DNA of 64,000 nt from positions 372,001-436,000 of the forward strand of contig NZ_BMIH01000003.1 of the NCBI RefSeq assembly GCF_014641735.1. The letters run 5' to 3'. Of this stretch, positions 40,732 to 50,589 are shown piece by piece. Every line of letters begins with the position of its first letter. The first letter of the stretch is position 1. Origin of the DNA: Sphingomonas metalli. GTDB taxonomy: Bacteria; Pseudomonadota; Alphaproteobacteria; Sphingomonadales; Sphingomonadaceae. The notes under the pieces were generated by a model, which ran no database searches, was not told the DNA's origin, and saw nothing but the letters and a program-made list of their open reading frames with translations. The position numbers and the translations under genes were made by a program.

Positions 40732-40875
40732 CTAGACCCGGCGGCCGGTGAACAGCTGGATCAGGCCGACGACCAGCGCGACGATCAGCAGGATGTGGAT
40801 CAGCCCGCCCGCCACGTGCAGCGAGAAGCCTAGCAGCCACAGGATCACCAGGATGACGACGATCGTCCACAACAT
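40732..40875 (-). CDS. lmo0937 family mini membrane protein (47 aa)
   Basis: A 47-residue protein made almost entirely of two transmembrane helices, beginning MLWTIVVILVILWLLGF and ending GLIQLFTGRRV. This pattern, short length and Gly/His turn (HVAGGLIHILL) match the lmo0937-type membrane protein family found in many bacteria. A good ribosome-binding site, GGAG at eight bases spacing, precedes ATG 40875. The role is unknown; in other bacteria such genes often belong to stress regulons. It sits tail to tail with rimO. Confidence 0.88.
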   Translation of the reverse strand: MLWTIVVILVILWLLGFSLHVAGGLIHILLIVALVVGLIQLFTGRRV

Positions 40876-41009
40876 GCGATTTTCTCCAATTCCACGCGCG
40901 ATCATGACGCGCCCTGAGCTCCCGGTACGCTAACGAACCAAGCCGTGCCGGGCTGGTTCCGCGAGGCCGTGCGATTGCATGACGGCATACCATCTGCTTC
41001 GATGACGGG

Positions 41010-42413
41010 ATGAACCGTTTCGACGCCCTTCTGCAGCCCGATCGCGGCCAGCCCGCCCATGTCATCACCATCGTCGCGCCGGCGGGATATGAGAGCTGGC
41101 TGGGAACGCAGCCGGCGCGGATCCGCGCGATCCTGTCGGCACAGCGCTTCGCCGGCAAGGCGGGTAGCCATGCCGTCATCCCCGGCGAGGGCGAGGATTG
41201 GAGCGTGGTCGCAGCGGTCGAGGATGCGACCTCGCCCTGGGCGCTTGCCGCCCTGCCCAAGGCGCTTCCGCCAGGCAGCTATCGCGCCGAGGTGCCGGCG
41301 GCGGCAGGGCTCGGCTGGTTGCTCGGACAGTATCGCTTCGGCCGCTATCACAAGGCCGAGGATGCGGGAGACCGCGTGCTGCTGATCCGCGATCCTGCCG
41401 CGATACCGGAGCTGCTGCGGCTCGCCGGCGCGACGGCGCAGGTGCGCGATCTGGTGAATACGCCGACCCAGGATCTTGGGCCGGCGGAGCTGGAGGCGGC
41501 GGCGGAGGCACTGGCCCGGCGGCATGGCGCCGCGGTGACGGTGCGGCGCGGCGACGAGCTGGAACAGGGCTATCCGATGATCCATGCGGTCGGCCGTGCC
41601 GCGACACGCGAGCGGGCGCCGCGGCTGATCGAGCTGCGCTGGGGCGCGCCGACCGATCCGGCCGTCGCGATCATCGGCAAGGGCGTCTGCTTCGACACGG
41701 GCGGGCTCGACATCAAGCCGTCGAGCGGGATGCGGCTGATGAAGAAGGACATGGGCGGCGCGGCGCATGCGCTGGCGCTGGCCGAGCTGGTCATGGGCGC
41801 GAAGCTGCCGGTGCGCCTCCACCTGCTGATCCCGGCGGTCGAGAATGCCATTTCCGGCGACGCCTTCCGCCCCGGCGACGTGCTGCGCAGCCGCAAGGGC
41901 CTGACGGTCGAGAACACCAACACCGATGCCGAGGGACGGTTGATCCTGGGCGACGCGCTGACCCGGGCGGGCGAGGAGAAGCCCGAGCTGATCCTCGACT
42001 TCGCGACACTGACCGGGGCCGCACGGGTCGCGCTGGGCCCGGATCTGCCGCCCCTGTTCACCGACGATGCCGCGCTCGCGGCCGAGCTGCTCGCGGCCGG
42101 CGAGGCCCTGCACGATCCGCTGTGGCGGCTACCGCTGTGGGACGGCTATGACGAGATGCTCAAGTCGGACATCGCCGATCTGGTCAACGCGCCCGATGGC
42201 GGTTTCGCCGGCGCGATCACCGCCGCGCTGTTCCTGCGCCGTTTCGTGCCCGAGAAGACCGCCTGGGCGCATCTCGACGTCTTCGCCTGGCGGCCGGCCG
42301 CCAAGCCGGGCCGGTCGAAGGGCGGCGACGCCTTCGGCCTGCGCGCCGCCTGGCACGTGCTGAAGACCCGCTACGCCGCCGCGAGCGGGGTGCCCGAGCG
42401 CTCGCAGACATAG
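41010..42413 (+). CDS. Second M17 leucyl aminopeptidase family protein
   Basis: A 467-residue M17 peptidase, a paralog of PepA at 18.8 kb, with a shorter and divergent N-terminal domain. The catalytic core is intact: IIGKGVCFDTGGLDIKPSSG, MKKDMGGAAHA and NTNTDAEGRLILGDAL. This branch, with FDTGGLDIKP and MKKDMGG, is common in alphaproteobacteria next to canonical PepA. Start ATG 41010. Its last 43 bases overlap the end of the converging lipoprotein gene. Likely a cytosolic aminopeptidase of slightly different specificity. Confidence 0.92.
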   Translation: MNRFDALLQPDRGQPAHVITIVAPAGYESWLGTQPARIRAILSAQRFAGKAGSHAVIPGEGEDWSVVAAVEDATSPWALAALPKALPPGSYRAEVPAAAGLGWLLGQYRFGRYHKAEDAGDRVLLIRDPAAIPELLRLAGATAQVRDLVNTPTQDLGPAELEAAAEALARRHGAAVTVRRGDELEQGYPMIHAVGRAATRERAPRLIELRWGAPTDPAVAIIGKGVCFDTGGLDIKPSSGMRLMKKDMGGAAHALALAELVMGAKLPVRLHLLIPAVENAISGDAFRPGDVLRSRKGLTVENTNTDAEGRLILGDALTRAGEEKPELILDFATLTGAARVALGPDLPPLFTDDAALAAELLAAGEALHDPLWRLPLWDGYDEMLKSDIADLVNAPDGGFAGAITAALFLRRFVPEKTAWAHLDVFAWRPAAKPGRSKGGDAFGLRAAWHVLKTRYAAASGVPERSQT

Positions 42414-42841
42414 CCGGCGAGCTCCTCGCGCAGCGGCAGGCCGGCGATCGGACGGAGCGGCCCGTCATGCGCGATCGCGACCTCCGCCGAGGCGCGCGAC
42501 GGGCCGACGCCGAGGACGTGGAACAGGCGCTTGCCGCAATCGACCTCGGCCCGGGCATAGGCGACGCGGCTGCCCTGCTCCTGCCGCAGGATCGCGATGA
42601 TCGTACCGCCGAGCGCCTTGCGCTCGCGCAACAGGAAGTAGCGCGAGCGCGTGTCCGAGGGCGTCGGGATCAGGTCGCCCTGAAGGCGGAAGTCCCGCTC
42701 CGCCGCGTCGCGCGCCACCTCCGTATCGGCAAGGTTGCGCAGCGACACGCCGTTCCCGTTCATCCGTTCGGCCGTGTCCGACCCGGCCGAACATGCCGCC
42801 AGCATCAACCCCGTGGCCAGTGTCGTCCAGCGCGCGATCAT
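42371..42841 (-). CDS. Hypothetical lipoprotein
   Basis: A 156-residue predicted lipoprotein: leader MIARWTTLATGLMLAACSAG with the lipobox LAAC and acylated Cys17. The mature part (TEVARDAAERDFRLQGDLIP, DTRSRYFLLRERKALGG, VDCGKRLFHVLG) has alternating strand-like segments and two Cys (near residues 102 and 146) that could form a disulfide. I do not recognise the family. Its last 43 bases overlap the end of the M17 gene on the other strand. tpiA follows on the same strand after 60 bp in reverse order (tpiA lies downstream). Confidence 0.75.
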   Translation of the reverse strand: MIARWTTLATGLMLAACSAGSDTAERMNGNGVSLRNLADTEVARDAAERDFRLQGDLIPTPSDTRSRYFLLRERKALGGTIIAILRQEQGSRVAYARAEVDCGKRLFHVLGVGPSRASAEVAIAHDGPLRPIAGLPLREELAGYVCERSGTPLAAA

Positions 42842-42901
42842 AATGTGCTCCCGATCAATGATCGAAGCGAACGCAGAGCCAAGATGAACGATCCGTCATA
42901 A

Positions 42902-43648
42902 TCAGCCGAGCGCAGCCGCGGCCTCGATGATCGGCACGAACTTCGCCGCGGTCAGGCTGGCGCCGCCGACCAGCGCGCCGTCGACATCCTCCATCGACAG
43001 GATCGCGCCCGCATTGTCGCCGACGACCGAGCCGCCATAGAGGATGCGCACCGTATCGGCGGCGTCGCCGATCATGTGGCGCAGCTTGGCACGCGCGATG
43101 GCGTGGATCGCAGCGATCTCGTCGGGCGTGGGGGTTCGGCCGGTGCCGATCGCCCAGCGCGGTTCGTAGGCGAGCGTGAACCAGCTGCCATCGGCATGAT
43201 CGGGCACGGACTTCTCGATCTGGGCCTGGACGACGCGCTCGGCGCGGCCGGCGTCGCGCTCCGCCTCGGTCTCGCCGCAGCACAGGATCACCGACAGGCC
43301 GTTGCGGCGCGCGGCCGCCGCCTTGGCCCAGGCATCGTGGCTGGTCTCGCCCTGGTCCGCGCGCCGTTCCGAATGGCCGGCGATGGTGAAGACCGCGCCG
43401 GCCTCGCGCACCATGGCGGCGGAGACGCAGCCGGTATGCGCGCCCGAGTCCGCCTCGTGCACGTCCTCGGCCCCGATCGCGAGGCCCGGCACGCGGGCCG
43501 CGGCGGGGTGGATCAGGGTGAAGGGCACCGCGACCGCGACGTCGATGCCGGACGCGGCCGCCGCGGCGGCGGCGATCGCGTCGAGCTCGGCCAGCGCTGC
43601 GAGGGATCCGTTCATCTTCCAGTTGCCCGCCACCAGCTTGCGCCGCAT
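42902..43648 (-). CDS. tpiA: Triosephosphate isomerase
   Basis: A 248-residue TIM-barrel enzyme interconverting dihydroxyacetone phosphate and glyceraldehyde-3-phosphate. Catalytic residues are Asn9 and Lys11 in AGNWKMNG, His92 in AGHSERR and Glu162 in AYEPRWAIGTG; the phosphate-binding GGSV loop is present as YGGSVVGDN. Start ATG 43648. It is divergent from the PpiD-like gene, with a 144-bp gap that must hold both promoters. Length and motifs are normal. Confidence 0.98.
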   Translation of the reverse strand: MRRKLVAGNWKMNGSLAALAELDAIAAAAAAASGIDVAVAVPFTLIHPAAARVPGLAIGAEDVHEADSGAHTGCVSAAMVREAGAVFTIAGHSERRADQGETSHDAWAKAAAARRNGLSVILCCGETEAERDAGRAERVVQAQIEKSVPDHADGSWFTLAYEPRWAIGTGRTPTPDEIAAIHAIARAKLRHMIGDAADTVRILYGGSVVGDNAGAILSMEDVDGALVGGASLTAAKFVPIIEAAAALG

Positions 43649-43792
43649 CGAAGTGTCCCCTGTCCTGACCTAAGTTGGTCGGGGCGTAGAGGATGCGGCG
43701 GCCGGGGGGAAGCGCGGGCTTTGCGGCGCGAAGCTTGAAGCGCGGGCGCTCCGCCCGTAAGGCGTCGCATCCGCCAACCGCTACGGTCGTCC

Positions 43793-45742
43793 ATGCTCAG
43801 CTTCTTTCGCCGCCTGATCAACTCGAAGTTCGGCATCGTCATCACGTTCGTCTTCCTGGGCGTGATCGCGCTCGCCTTTGCGGCGGGCGACGTGTCGAAC
43901 CTGGCGGGCGGCGCCAGCGGCGGCCTGAATGGCAACGACATCGCCAAGGTCGGCAAGGAAGAGATCACGATCGCCGCGCTGCGCCAGCGCGCCGGCGACG
44001 AGGTGGCGGCGGTGCGGCGGACCAACCCGACCGCCGACATGGCGGGCTATGTCCAGTCGGGCGCGCTCGACGCGGCGCTGCAGCGGCTGATCGGTACCGC
44101 GGCGCTGGCCGAGTTCGGCCGGGCGCAGGGCATGGCCGTGAGCAAGCGGCTGGTCGACGGACAGATTGCGAGCATCCCGGGCCTTCAGGGGCCGACCGGC
44201 AAGTTTGACGAGAATCTCTATCGCCGCATCCTCGCCGAACGGAAGCTGACCGATGCCGGCATCCGCAAGGACATTGCGCTCGAGCTCCTGGCCCAGCAGC
44301 TGACCGCGCCGACCTCCGGCGCGACGCTGATCGGTGCGGAGATGGCCAAGCCCTATGCGGCGCTGCTGCTCGAGCAGCGGATGGGAGAGGCGGCCTTCAT
44401 CCCGACCGCGGCGATGCCGGCGGGCGCGACGCCGGGCGACCAGGAGGTGCAGGCCTTCTACGCGCGCAACCAGGCGCGCTACCGCCTGCCGGAACGCCGC
44501 ACCGTCCGCTACGCACGCGTCACGCCGGACACGGTGCGCGCCGCGGCCACCCCGACCGAAGCGGACATCGCGGCGGCCTATCAGGCGGACCGCGCCAAAT
44601 ATCAGGCGAGCGAGAAGCGGACGGTCTCGCAGGTGATCGTCGCCGACCGCGCCGGAGCCGACGCGATCGCGGCCAAGGTGCGCGGCGGGGCGTCGATCGC
44701 CGACGCCGCGCGCGCCGCGGGGCTCGAGGCCGCGACCTTCGCGGCGGTGGACAAGGCGGCGCTGACCAGCCAGGCGTCCGCCGCGGTCGCCGATGCGGCC
44801 TTCGCCGCGCAGCGCGGGGCGGTGCTGGGGCCGGTCCGTACGCCGCTGGGCTTCGCGGTCGCGAAGGTGGATGCGATCGAGCAGGTCGCCGGACGCAGCC
44901 TGGATCAGGTTCGCGGCGAGCTGACGGCCGCCGTCGCCAAGCGCAAGACGCTGGAGGCGCTCTCGGCGCTCCACGACAAGCTCGACGATGCGATCGGCGG
45001 CGGAGCGACCTTCGACGAGACGGTGGCGGACGCGAAGGTGGCCGCGCAAACCACCCCGGCGCTGACCGCGAACGGCCTCAATCCGGCGGCGCCGACGCAG
45101 CCCGACCCGGCCTTGCAGCCGCTCGTCGCAGCGGCTTTCGGCGCGAGCGAGGATGACGGGCCGCAGCTGGTCCAGACCGGCGAGGACGGCAGCTTCGCGA
45201 TCGTCGCCGTCGGCCAGGTCACGCCGGCCGCCCCGCGCCCGCTCGCCGAGATCCGGACGCAGGTCGTCGCCGATCTCATCGCCGAGCGCCGCCGCCAGGA
45301 CGCGCGCCGCGTCGCGGGGCAGGTGCTCGCCGCCGTCAACAAGGGCACGCCGCTGGCGCAGGCGCTGCGGGCGACAGGCCGCAGCCTGCCGCCGGTGCAG
45401 CAGCTCGCCGGCGCGCGCGGCGACCTGCTCCGCTCGCAGCAGCGCCCCGATCCGGCACGCCTGCTGCTGTTCAGCATGGCGCCGCGTACCGCCAAGCTGG
45501 TCGCCGCGCCCGACGGATCGGGCTGGTACGTGGTCCGCCTCGAATCGGCGACACAGGTCGATCCGTCGACCAATCCCACGCTCGCCAGCGGCGTGCGCAC
45601 CGATCTCGGCCGTCTGACCGGTCAGGAGTTCGTCCAGCAGTTCGCGCGAGCCGTGCAGGCCAATGTCGGCGTCCGCACCGACGCGAAGGCGCTGGCGCGG
45701 CTCAAGGCGGAGCTGCTCGGCCAGGGTGGTTCCGATAACTGA
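43793..45742 (+). CDS. ppiD: PpiD-like membrane-anchored periplasmic peptidyl-prolyl isomerase/chaperone
   Basis: A 649-residue SurA/PpiD-type protein anchored by one N-terminal transmembrane helix (about residues 13-33, FGIVITFVFLGVIALAFAAG). A SurA_N-like domain (about residues 50-190) is followed by a parvulin-type region (about 230-370) and a second helical domain. PpiD works at the Sec translocon exit, helping newly exported proteins fold. The parvulin part lacks several strongly conserved active-site positions, so isomerase activity may be lost, as in E. coli PpiD. Its end overlaps trpE by 17 bp. Confidence 0.88.
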   Translation: MLSFFRRLINSKFGIVITFVFLGVIALAFAAGDVSNLAGGASGGLNGNDIAKVGKEEITIAALRQRAGDEVAAVRRTNPTADMAGYVQSGALDAALQRLIGTAALAEFGRAQGMAVSKRLVDGQIASIPGLQGPTGKFDENLYRRILAERKLTDAGIRKDIALELLAQQLTAPTSGATLIGAEMAKPYAALLLEQRMGEAAFIPTAAMPAGATPGDQEVQAFYARNQARYRLPERRTVRYARVTPDTVRAAATPTEADIAAAYQADRAKYQASEKRTVSQVIVADRAGADAIAAKVRGGASIADAARAAGLEAATFAAVDKAALTSQASAAVADAAFAAQRGAVLGPVRTPLGFAVAKVDAIEQVAGRSLDQVRGELTAAVAKRKTLEALSALHDKLDDAIGGGATFDETVADAKVAAQTTPALTANGLNPAAPTQPDPALQPLVAAAFGASEDDGPQLVQTGEDGSFAIVAVGQVTPAAPRPLAEIRTQVVADLIAERRRQDARRVAGQVLAAVNKGTPLAQALRATGRSLPPVQQLAGARGDLLRSQQRPDPARLLLFSMAPRTAKLVAAPDGSGWYVVRLESATQVDPSTNPTLASGVRTDLGRLTGQEFVQQFARAVQANVGVRTDAKALARLKAELLGQGGSDN

Positions 45743-47237
45743 CCGGACCGCCGCCGTCGCGTCGCTGTCCGCGGGCCGGCCGGCGCTGGTCTGGCGGCAG
45801 CGGGTCGCGGATACCGACACGCCCGTCGCGGCGGCGCTCCGCCTGATCGAGCCGGGCCGCGGCGACTTCCTGCTCGAATCGGTCGAGGGCGGCGCGATCC
45901 GCGGCCGCTATTCGATCCTGGGGCTCGCCCCCGACCTCGTCTTCCGCGCGCATGGCGAGAAGGCCGCGATCAATGCGCGCTGGGCCGCCGACCGCGAGGC
46001 CTTCGCCGCCTGCGCCACGCCGACCTTGACCGCCCTGCGCGATCTGGTGGCCGCGTGCCGGATCGACGTACCGGCCGGGCTGCCCGCGGCCCTGACCTGC
46101 CTCGTCGGCTATTTCGGATACGAGACGGTCGGGCTGGTCGAACGACTGGACCAGCCCGACGCCGATCCGCTCGGCCTGCCGGACATGATGTTCGTACGGC
46201 CGACGGTGCTGCTGGTGTTCGACCGGCTCGCCGATACGCTGTTTCTGGTCGCACCGGTCTGGTCGTCCGACGCCATCGACCCGGATCAGGCGGTGGCTCG
46301 GGCCGAAGAGCGACTGGACGCGATCGAGGCGCGCCTCTCCACGGCACCCCTGCCCGCCCCGGTACGGATGGAGGCTTCGGAGCCGGCCTATACCCCCGCC
46401 ATGCCGCCCGAGCGTTATGCCGCCATGGTCGACCGCGCGAAGGACTATATCGCGGCGGGTGACATCTTTCAGGTGGTGCTGGCGCAGCGCTTCACCGCCC
46501 CTTTCGCGCTGCCGCCCTTCGAACTCTATCGCTCGCTGCGCCGGATCAATCCGTCCCCCTTCCTCTATCATCTCGATTTGCCGGGCTTCTCGCTGATCGG
46601 GTCGAGCCCGGAGATCCTGGTGCGGGTGCGCGACGGCGACATCACCATCCGGCCGATCGCCGGCACCCGGCCGCGCGGCGCGACCGCCGGCGCCGACGAG
46701 GCGAACCGCGCCAGCCTGCTCGCCGATCCCAAGGAGCGCGCCGAGCATCTGATGCTGCTCGACCTCGGCCGCAACGACGCGGGTCGCGCCGCCGCGCCCG
46801 GCAGCGTCCGGGTGACCGACAGCTACACGGTCGAATTCTACAGCCACGTGATGCACATCGTCTCGAACGTCACGGCGCGGCTGGCGCCCGGCAAGGATGC
46901 GCTGGATGCGATGTTCGCAGGCTTTCCGGCGGGGACCGTCAGCGGCGCGCCCAAGGTCCGCGCCTGCCAGATCATCGCCGAACTCGAGCCGGAGCGGCGC
47001 GGTGCCTATGCCGGCGGCGTCGGCTATTTCTCGCCAGACGGCTCGCTCGATTCCTGCATCGTGCTGCGCACCGCCGTGGTGAAGGACGGGCAGATCCACG
47101 TCCAGGCCGGCGCCGGGATCGTCGCCGACTCGACGCCGGAATATGAGCAGCGCGAGTGCGAGGCGAAGGCCGGCGCGATCCTCGCCGCCGCACGCGAGGC
47201 GGTCGCCCGCGCGGGCGCGAGCGACTTCGGCCAATAG
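45726..47237 (+). CDS. trpE: Anthranilate synthase component I
   Basis: A 503-residue TrpE, which with TrpG converts chorismate to anthranilate. Landmarks are the feedback-site region LLESVEG near the N-terminus, FQVVLAQRF, NPSPFLYHL, IAGTRPRG, the DLGRND metal site, and the catalytic His in YSHVMHIVS, ending GYFSPDG. GTG 45726 is preferred because it gives the family length and overlaps the previous gene by 17 bp, suggesting coupling. trpG is downstream but separated by a gene on the other strand. Confidence 0.94.
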   Translation: MVPITDRTAAVASLSAGRPALVWRQRVADTDTPVAAALRLIEPGRGDFLLESVEGGAIRGRYSILGLAPDLVFRAHGEKAAINARWAADREAFAACATPTLTALRDLVAACRIDVPAGLPAALTCLVGYFGYETVGLVERLDQPDADPLGLPDMMFVRPTVLLVFDRLADTLFLVAPVWSSDAIDPDQAVARAEERLDAIEARLSTAPLPAPVRMEASEPAYTPAMPPERYAAMVDRAKDYIAAGDIFQVVLAQRFTAPFALPPFELYRSLRRINPSPFLYHLDLPGFSLIGSSPEILVRVRDGDITIRPIAGTRPRGATAGADEANRASLLADPKERAEHLMLLDLGRNDAGRAAAPGSVRVTDSYTVEFYSHVMHIVSNVTARLAPGKDALDAMFAGFPAGTVSGAPKVRACQIIAELEPERRGAYAGGVGYFSPDGSLDSCIVLRTAVVKDGQIHVQAGAGIVADSTPEYEQRECEAKAGAILAAAREAVARAGASDFGQ

Positions 47238-47250
47238 GCGCGACGCCCGA

Positions 47251-47673
47251 TCAGGGCACCGATTCGTCGGCCCGCTTCTGCGCGCGGCGTTCCGCGGCCC
47301 ATTGCTGCAGCCACATCATGCTGCACCCGGTCTGCCCGCCCGTCCCGATCGGCGAACAGGTATTGGGCAATCCGCCGGCGACCCGGCTGGTCTGGTCGAT
47401 ATCGGCGGCGCGGTTGACCCAGCTCTGGTTCGGCACCGCGATGGGTCCGTCGCGCCGGAACTGCTTCGGAATGCGATAGGGTTCCTCGGCCGGGCGGCAG
47501 ACGACGATCTCGTCGCCTTCCGCCTTGGGGCACGCCTGCCCTGCCTCCAGCATGATGCTGCGGACCCGCTGCGGCGCGCGTCCGGCCGCGCCGTCCTCCA
47601 CCTGCGCGCCGGCGGGACCGGGCAAGGTCGCGAGCAGGACGCCCGAGAGCAGGGTCAGGGACAGGATACGCAT
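47251..47673 (-). CDS. Exported Cys-containing hypothetical protein between trpE and trpG
   Basis: A 140-residue protein with a signal peptide ([24 protein letters not shown]) and no recognised domain. Motifs include [22 protein letters not shown] and [22 protein letters not shown]. The form DEIVVCRP...RYRIP is recurrent in small exported sphingomonad proteins. Four mature Cys could form two disulfides. AAGGAG at seven bases before ATG 47673 supports the start. It is antisense to the trp run and splits trpE from trpG. Confidence 0.78.
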   Translation of the reverse strand: MRILSLTLLSGVLLATLPGPAGAQVEDGAAGRAPQRVRSIMLEAGQACPKAEGDEIVVCRPAEEPYRIPKQFRRDGPIAVPNQSWVNRAADIDQTSRVAGGLPNTCSPIGTGGQTGCSMMWLQQWAAERRAQKRADESVP

Positions 47674-47759
47674 CGACTTACTCCTTGTGCGGGCAGAACG
47701 TGCCGCCCGCCTCGCGGCTCCGGGTTGCGGGAATGTTTCAGGCGTATATGGCATCCGAC

Positions 47760-48344
47760 ATGATCCTCGTCGTCGACAATTACGACAGCTTCACCTGGAA
47801 CCTCGTCCACTACCTGCAGGAGCTGGGCGCGGCGGTGGAGGTGGTGCGCAACGATGCCATCTCGCCCGGCCAGGCGCTGTCCTCGGGCGCGGAAGCGTTC
47901 CTGATCTCGCCCGGCCCGTGCACGCCGAACGAGGCGGGAGTCAGCCTCGATCTCGTCGCCGCCTGTGCCGAAGCCGGACGGCCTCTGCTGGGCGTATGCC
48001 TGGGCCATCAGGCGATCGGCCAGCATTTCGGCGGCCGGGTGGAACGCGGCGGGCTGATGCACGGCAAGACCTCGCCGGTCCTGCACGACGGCACCGGCCT
48101 GTTCGAGGGCCTGCCCTCGCCCTTCATCGCGACGCGCTATCATTCGCTCATCGTCAACGCCGTGCCCGATGACCTGATCGTGAACGCGCGGGCGGAGGAC
48201 GGCACGGTGATGGGCTTCCGCCATGCGACGCTGCCGATCCATGGCGTGCAGTTCCACCCGGAAAGCATCGCGACCGAGCATGGTCATGCGATGCTCGCCA
48301 ATTTCCTGCGCAGCGCCGGGATCGCGACAAGGGCGATGGCGTGA
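47760..48344 (+). CDS. trpG: Anthranilate synthase component II (glutamine amidotransferase)
   Basis: A 194-residue class I glutamine amidotransferase that supplies ammonia to TrpE. The nucleophile is Cys80 in GVCLGHQ, with the His-Glu pair in FHPES, and the start [16 protein letters not shown] is typical of TrpG (or PabA). Position immediately before trpD and trpC argues for TrpG, but the same subunit may also serve PabB. ATG 47760 is chosen; an ATG four codons upstream is also possible. The stop overlaps the GTG start of trpD (GTGA). Confidence 0.95.
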   Translation: MILVVDNYDSFTWNLVHYLQELGAAVEVVRNDAISPGQALSSGAEAFLISPGPCTPNEAGVSLDLVAACAEAGRPLLGVCLGHQAIGQHFGGRVERGGLMHGKTSPVLHDGTGLFEGLPSPFIATRYHSLIVNAVPDDLIVNARAEDGTVMGFRHATLPIHGVQFHPESIATEHGHAMLANFLRSAGIATRAMA

Positions 48345-49336
48345 CCGTCCTCGCCCTGCTTCCCGATCCCGTCAGCCCCCTGTCGCGCGAGAGTGCGGCG
48401 GCGGCGTTTTCCGACATCCTCGACGGGCGCGCGAGCGAAGAGGCGATCGCGTCCTTCCTGATCGGCCTGACCGAGCGGGGCGAGACCTCGATCGAGATCG
48501 CCGAGGCGGCGCGGGCGCTGCGCGCGCGGCTGATCCCGATCAGCGCACCGCCCGGGGCGATCGACGTCTGCGGCACCGGCGGCGACGGGCACCACACGCT
48601 CAACGTCTCGACTGCCGTGTCGCTGGTGGTCGCGGCCGCGGGCGTGCCGGTCGCCAAGCACGGCAATCGCGCCGCCTCCTCCAAGGCGGGCGCGGCCGAT
48701 ACGCTGGAGGCGCTCGGGCTCGACATGGCGGCGGCCGGGGCGAGCGCCGAGGCGAGCCTTGCCGAACTCGGCATCTGCTTCCTGTTCGCGGCGAACCATC
48801 ACCCCGCCATGGCGCGGATCACCCCGATCCGCCGCCGCATCGGCCGGCGCACGATCTTCAACCTGATGGGTCCGCTCGCCAATCCGGCGCATGTCGGCCG
48901 CCAGCTGATCGGCATCGCCCGGCCGGACTATGTGCCGGTCTATGCCGAGGCGCTGGCGCAGCTCGGCACGGAGGCGGCCTTCGTCGTCTCGGGCGCGGAG
49001 GGTCTGGACGAGATATCGGGCGCGGGACCGAGCGTCGTCACCTGCGTCGGCAGCGCGCAGCTGCCGCGCGAGGTCTCGCCGGAGGATGCCGGGCTGCCCC
49101 GCCATCCGGTCACCGCGATCCATGGCGGCGATCCCGCCTATAACGCGCTGGCCCTGCGTCGCCTGCTGCTGGGCGATCCGGGCCCCTATCGCGATGCGGT
49201 GCTGCTCAACGCCGCCGCCGCCTTCGTCCTCGCCGGCCGTGCCGCGCAGCTCGCAGAGGGCGTGTCGCTTGCCGCCGGATCGATCGACAGTGGAGCTGCC
49301 AACGACCTTCTCGACCGCTGGATCGCCTTTTCATGA
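48341..49336 (+). CDS. trpD: Anthranilate phosphoribosyltransferase
   Basis: A 331-residue enzyme joining anthranilate to PRPP. The PRPP-binding signature is [15 protein letters not shown] near residues 77-91; the [12 protein letters not shown] loop and the GPLANPAH segment are intact. Start GTG 48341 overlaps the trpG stop; the end overlaps trpC start (ATGA), so the genes trpG, trpD, trpC and moaC form a chain of four-base overlaps. Confidence 0.97.
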   Translation: MTVLALLPDPVSPLSRESAAAAFSDILDGRASEEAIASFLIGLTERGETSIEIAEAARALRARLIPISAPPGAIDVCGTGGDGHHTLNVSTAVSLVVAAAGVPVAKHGNRAASSKAGAADTLEALGLDMAAAGASAEASLAELGICFLFAANHHPAMARITPIRRRIGRRTIFNLMGPLANPAHVGRQLIGIARPDYVPVYAEALAQLGTEAAFVVSGAEGLDEISGAGPSVVTCVGSAQLPREVSPEDAGLPRHPVTAIHGGDPAYNALALRRLLLGDPGPYRDAVLLNAAAAFVLAGRAAQLAEGVSLAAGSIDSGAANDLLDRWIAFS

Positions 49337-50109
49337 CGATGCTCGACACCATCATCGCCACGAAGCGCGAAGAGGTCGCCGCGCGCAAGGCGGCGACCTC
49401 TCAGGCCGAGCTCGCCGCGCGTGCCGCGGCGGCGAGCGCTCCCCGCGGCTTTCGCGCCGCGCTCGACTCGAAGCCCGGCCATGCGCTGATCGCGGAGGTG
49501 AAGAAGGCCAGCCCCTCCAAGGGGTTGATTCGGGCGGACTTCGACCCGCCGGCCCATGCCGCCGCCTATGAGCGCGGCGGGGCTGCGTGCCTGTCGGTGC
49601 TGACCGACGAGCGCTATTTCCAGGGTGCCGACGCCTATCTGGTGGCGGCGCGCGCGGCAGTGTCCATCCCCGTGCTGCGCAAGGATTTCACGGTCGATCC
49701 CTGGCAGGCGGTCGAGGCGCGCGCGTTGGGGGCGGACGCGATCCTGCTGATCGTCGCCGCGCTGGACGACGGCGCGCTGGCGGAGATCGAGGCGGCGGCG
49801 CTCGACCAGGGTCTCGACTGCCTGGTCGAGGTCCATGACGAGGCCGAGCTGGAGCGGGCCTTGCGCCTGAAGTCGCGGCTGATCGGCGTCAACAATCGCG
49901 ACCTGCGCGATTTTTCGGTCGATCTCGGCCGATCGGCCCGGCTGCATGCGCTGGCGCCCAAGGGCTGCACCTTCGTGGCGGAGAGCGGGCTGGTCGATCG
50001 GGCCGATCTCGACGGGCTGGCCGCGCAGGGCATCCATTGCTTCCTGATCGGCGAGACGCTGATGCGACAGCCGGACATCGAGGCGGCGACGCGCGCGCTG
50101 GTCGGATGA
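49333..50109 (+). CDS. trpC: Indole-3-glycerol phosphate synthase
   Basis: A 258-residue TIM-barrel enzyme that closes the indole ring. Landmarks are [13 protein letters not shown] (catalytic Lys and Glu), [30 protein letters not shown] and [11 protein letters not shown]. It is a stand-alone TrpC without the TrpF domain seen in enterobacteria. trpF, trpB and trpA are not in the window. The stop overlaps the moaC start (ATGA). Confidence 0.97.
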   Translation: MTMLDTIIATKREEVAARKAATSQAELAARAAAASAPRGFRAALDSKPGHALIAEVKKASPSKGLIRADFDPPAHAAAYERGGAACLSVLTDERYFQGADAYLVAARAAVSIPVLRKDFTVDPWQAVEARALGADAILLIVAALDDGALAEIEAAALDQGLDCLVEVHDEAELERALRLKSRLIGVNNRDLRDFSVDLGRSARLHALAPKGCTFVAESGLVDRADLDGLAAQGIHCFLIGETLMRQPDIEAATRALVG

Positions 50110-50576
50110 GCGGCCTCACCCATCTCGATGCGAGCGGCGCGGCGCACATGGTCGACGTGTCGGACAAGCCGGATACGCGGCGCGTCGCGCGGGCCGGGGG
50201 CCGGATCACCATGTCGCGTGCCGCTCTGGCGCTGGTCCGCGATGCGACCGCGCACAAGGGCGACGTGCTCGCCGCCGCCCGGATCGCGGGGATCATGGCG
50301 GCCAAGCGTACGGCGGAACTGATCCCGCTCTGCCACCCGTTGCCGCTGTCCAAGGTGGCGATCGATCTGGAACTCGCGGACGACGGCGTCACTGTCGTCG
50401 CGACATGCTCCACAACCGGTCCGACGGGCGTGGAGATGGAGGCGCTGACCGCCGCCACCGTCGCGCTGCTGACCCTCTATGACATGGTCAAGGCCGCCGA
50501 CAAGTCGATGACGATCGGCGAGGTGCGACTGCTGTCCAAAACCGGCGGCAAGTCCGGCGACTATACGGCCGCCTAG
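50106..50576 (+). CDS. moaC: Cyclic pyranopterin monophosphate synthase
   Basis: A 156-residue MoaC, which with MoaA makes the first pterin intermediate of molybdenum cofactor. Conserved blocks are [36 protein letters not shown] and the catalytic [11 protein letters not shown] with its Asp-Lys pair. ATG 50106 overlaps the trpC stop (ATGA), an in-frame extension upstream being a shadow of trpC. moeA follows after 13 bp. The joining of trp and moa genes is a common alphaproteobacterial layout. Confidence 0.97.
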   Translation: MSGLTHLDASGAAHMVDVSDKPDTRRVARAGGRITMSRAALALVRDATAHKGDVLAAARIAGIMAAKRTAELIPLCHPLPLSKVAIDLELADDGVTVVATCSTTGPTGVEMEALTAATVALLTLYDMVKAADKSMTIGEVRLLSKTGGKSGDYTAA

Positions 50577-50589
50577 GAGCAGCGCGAGC

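Noticed and set aside
43649..43792. Palindrome GACCTAAGTTGGTC in the tpiA/ppiD gap as an operator
   Set aside because: The arms are only four to six bases with mismatches, and the site does not match a known motif.
47674..47759. Tryptophan attenuator or leader peptide before trpG
   Set aside because: I see no short frame with tandem Trp codons and no terminator/antiterminator pair.
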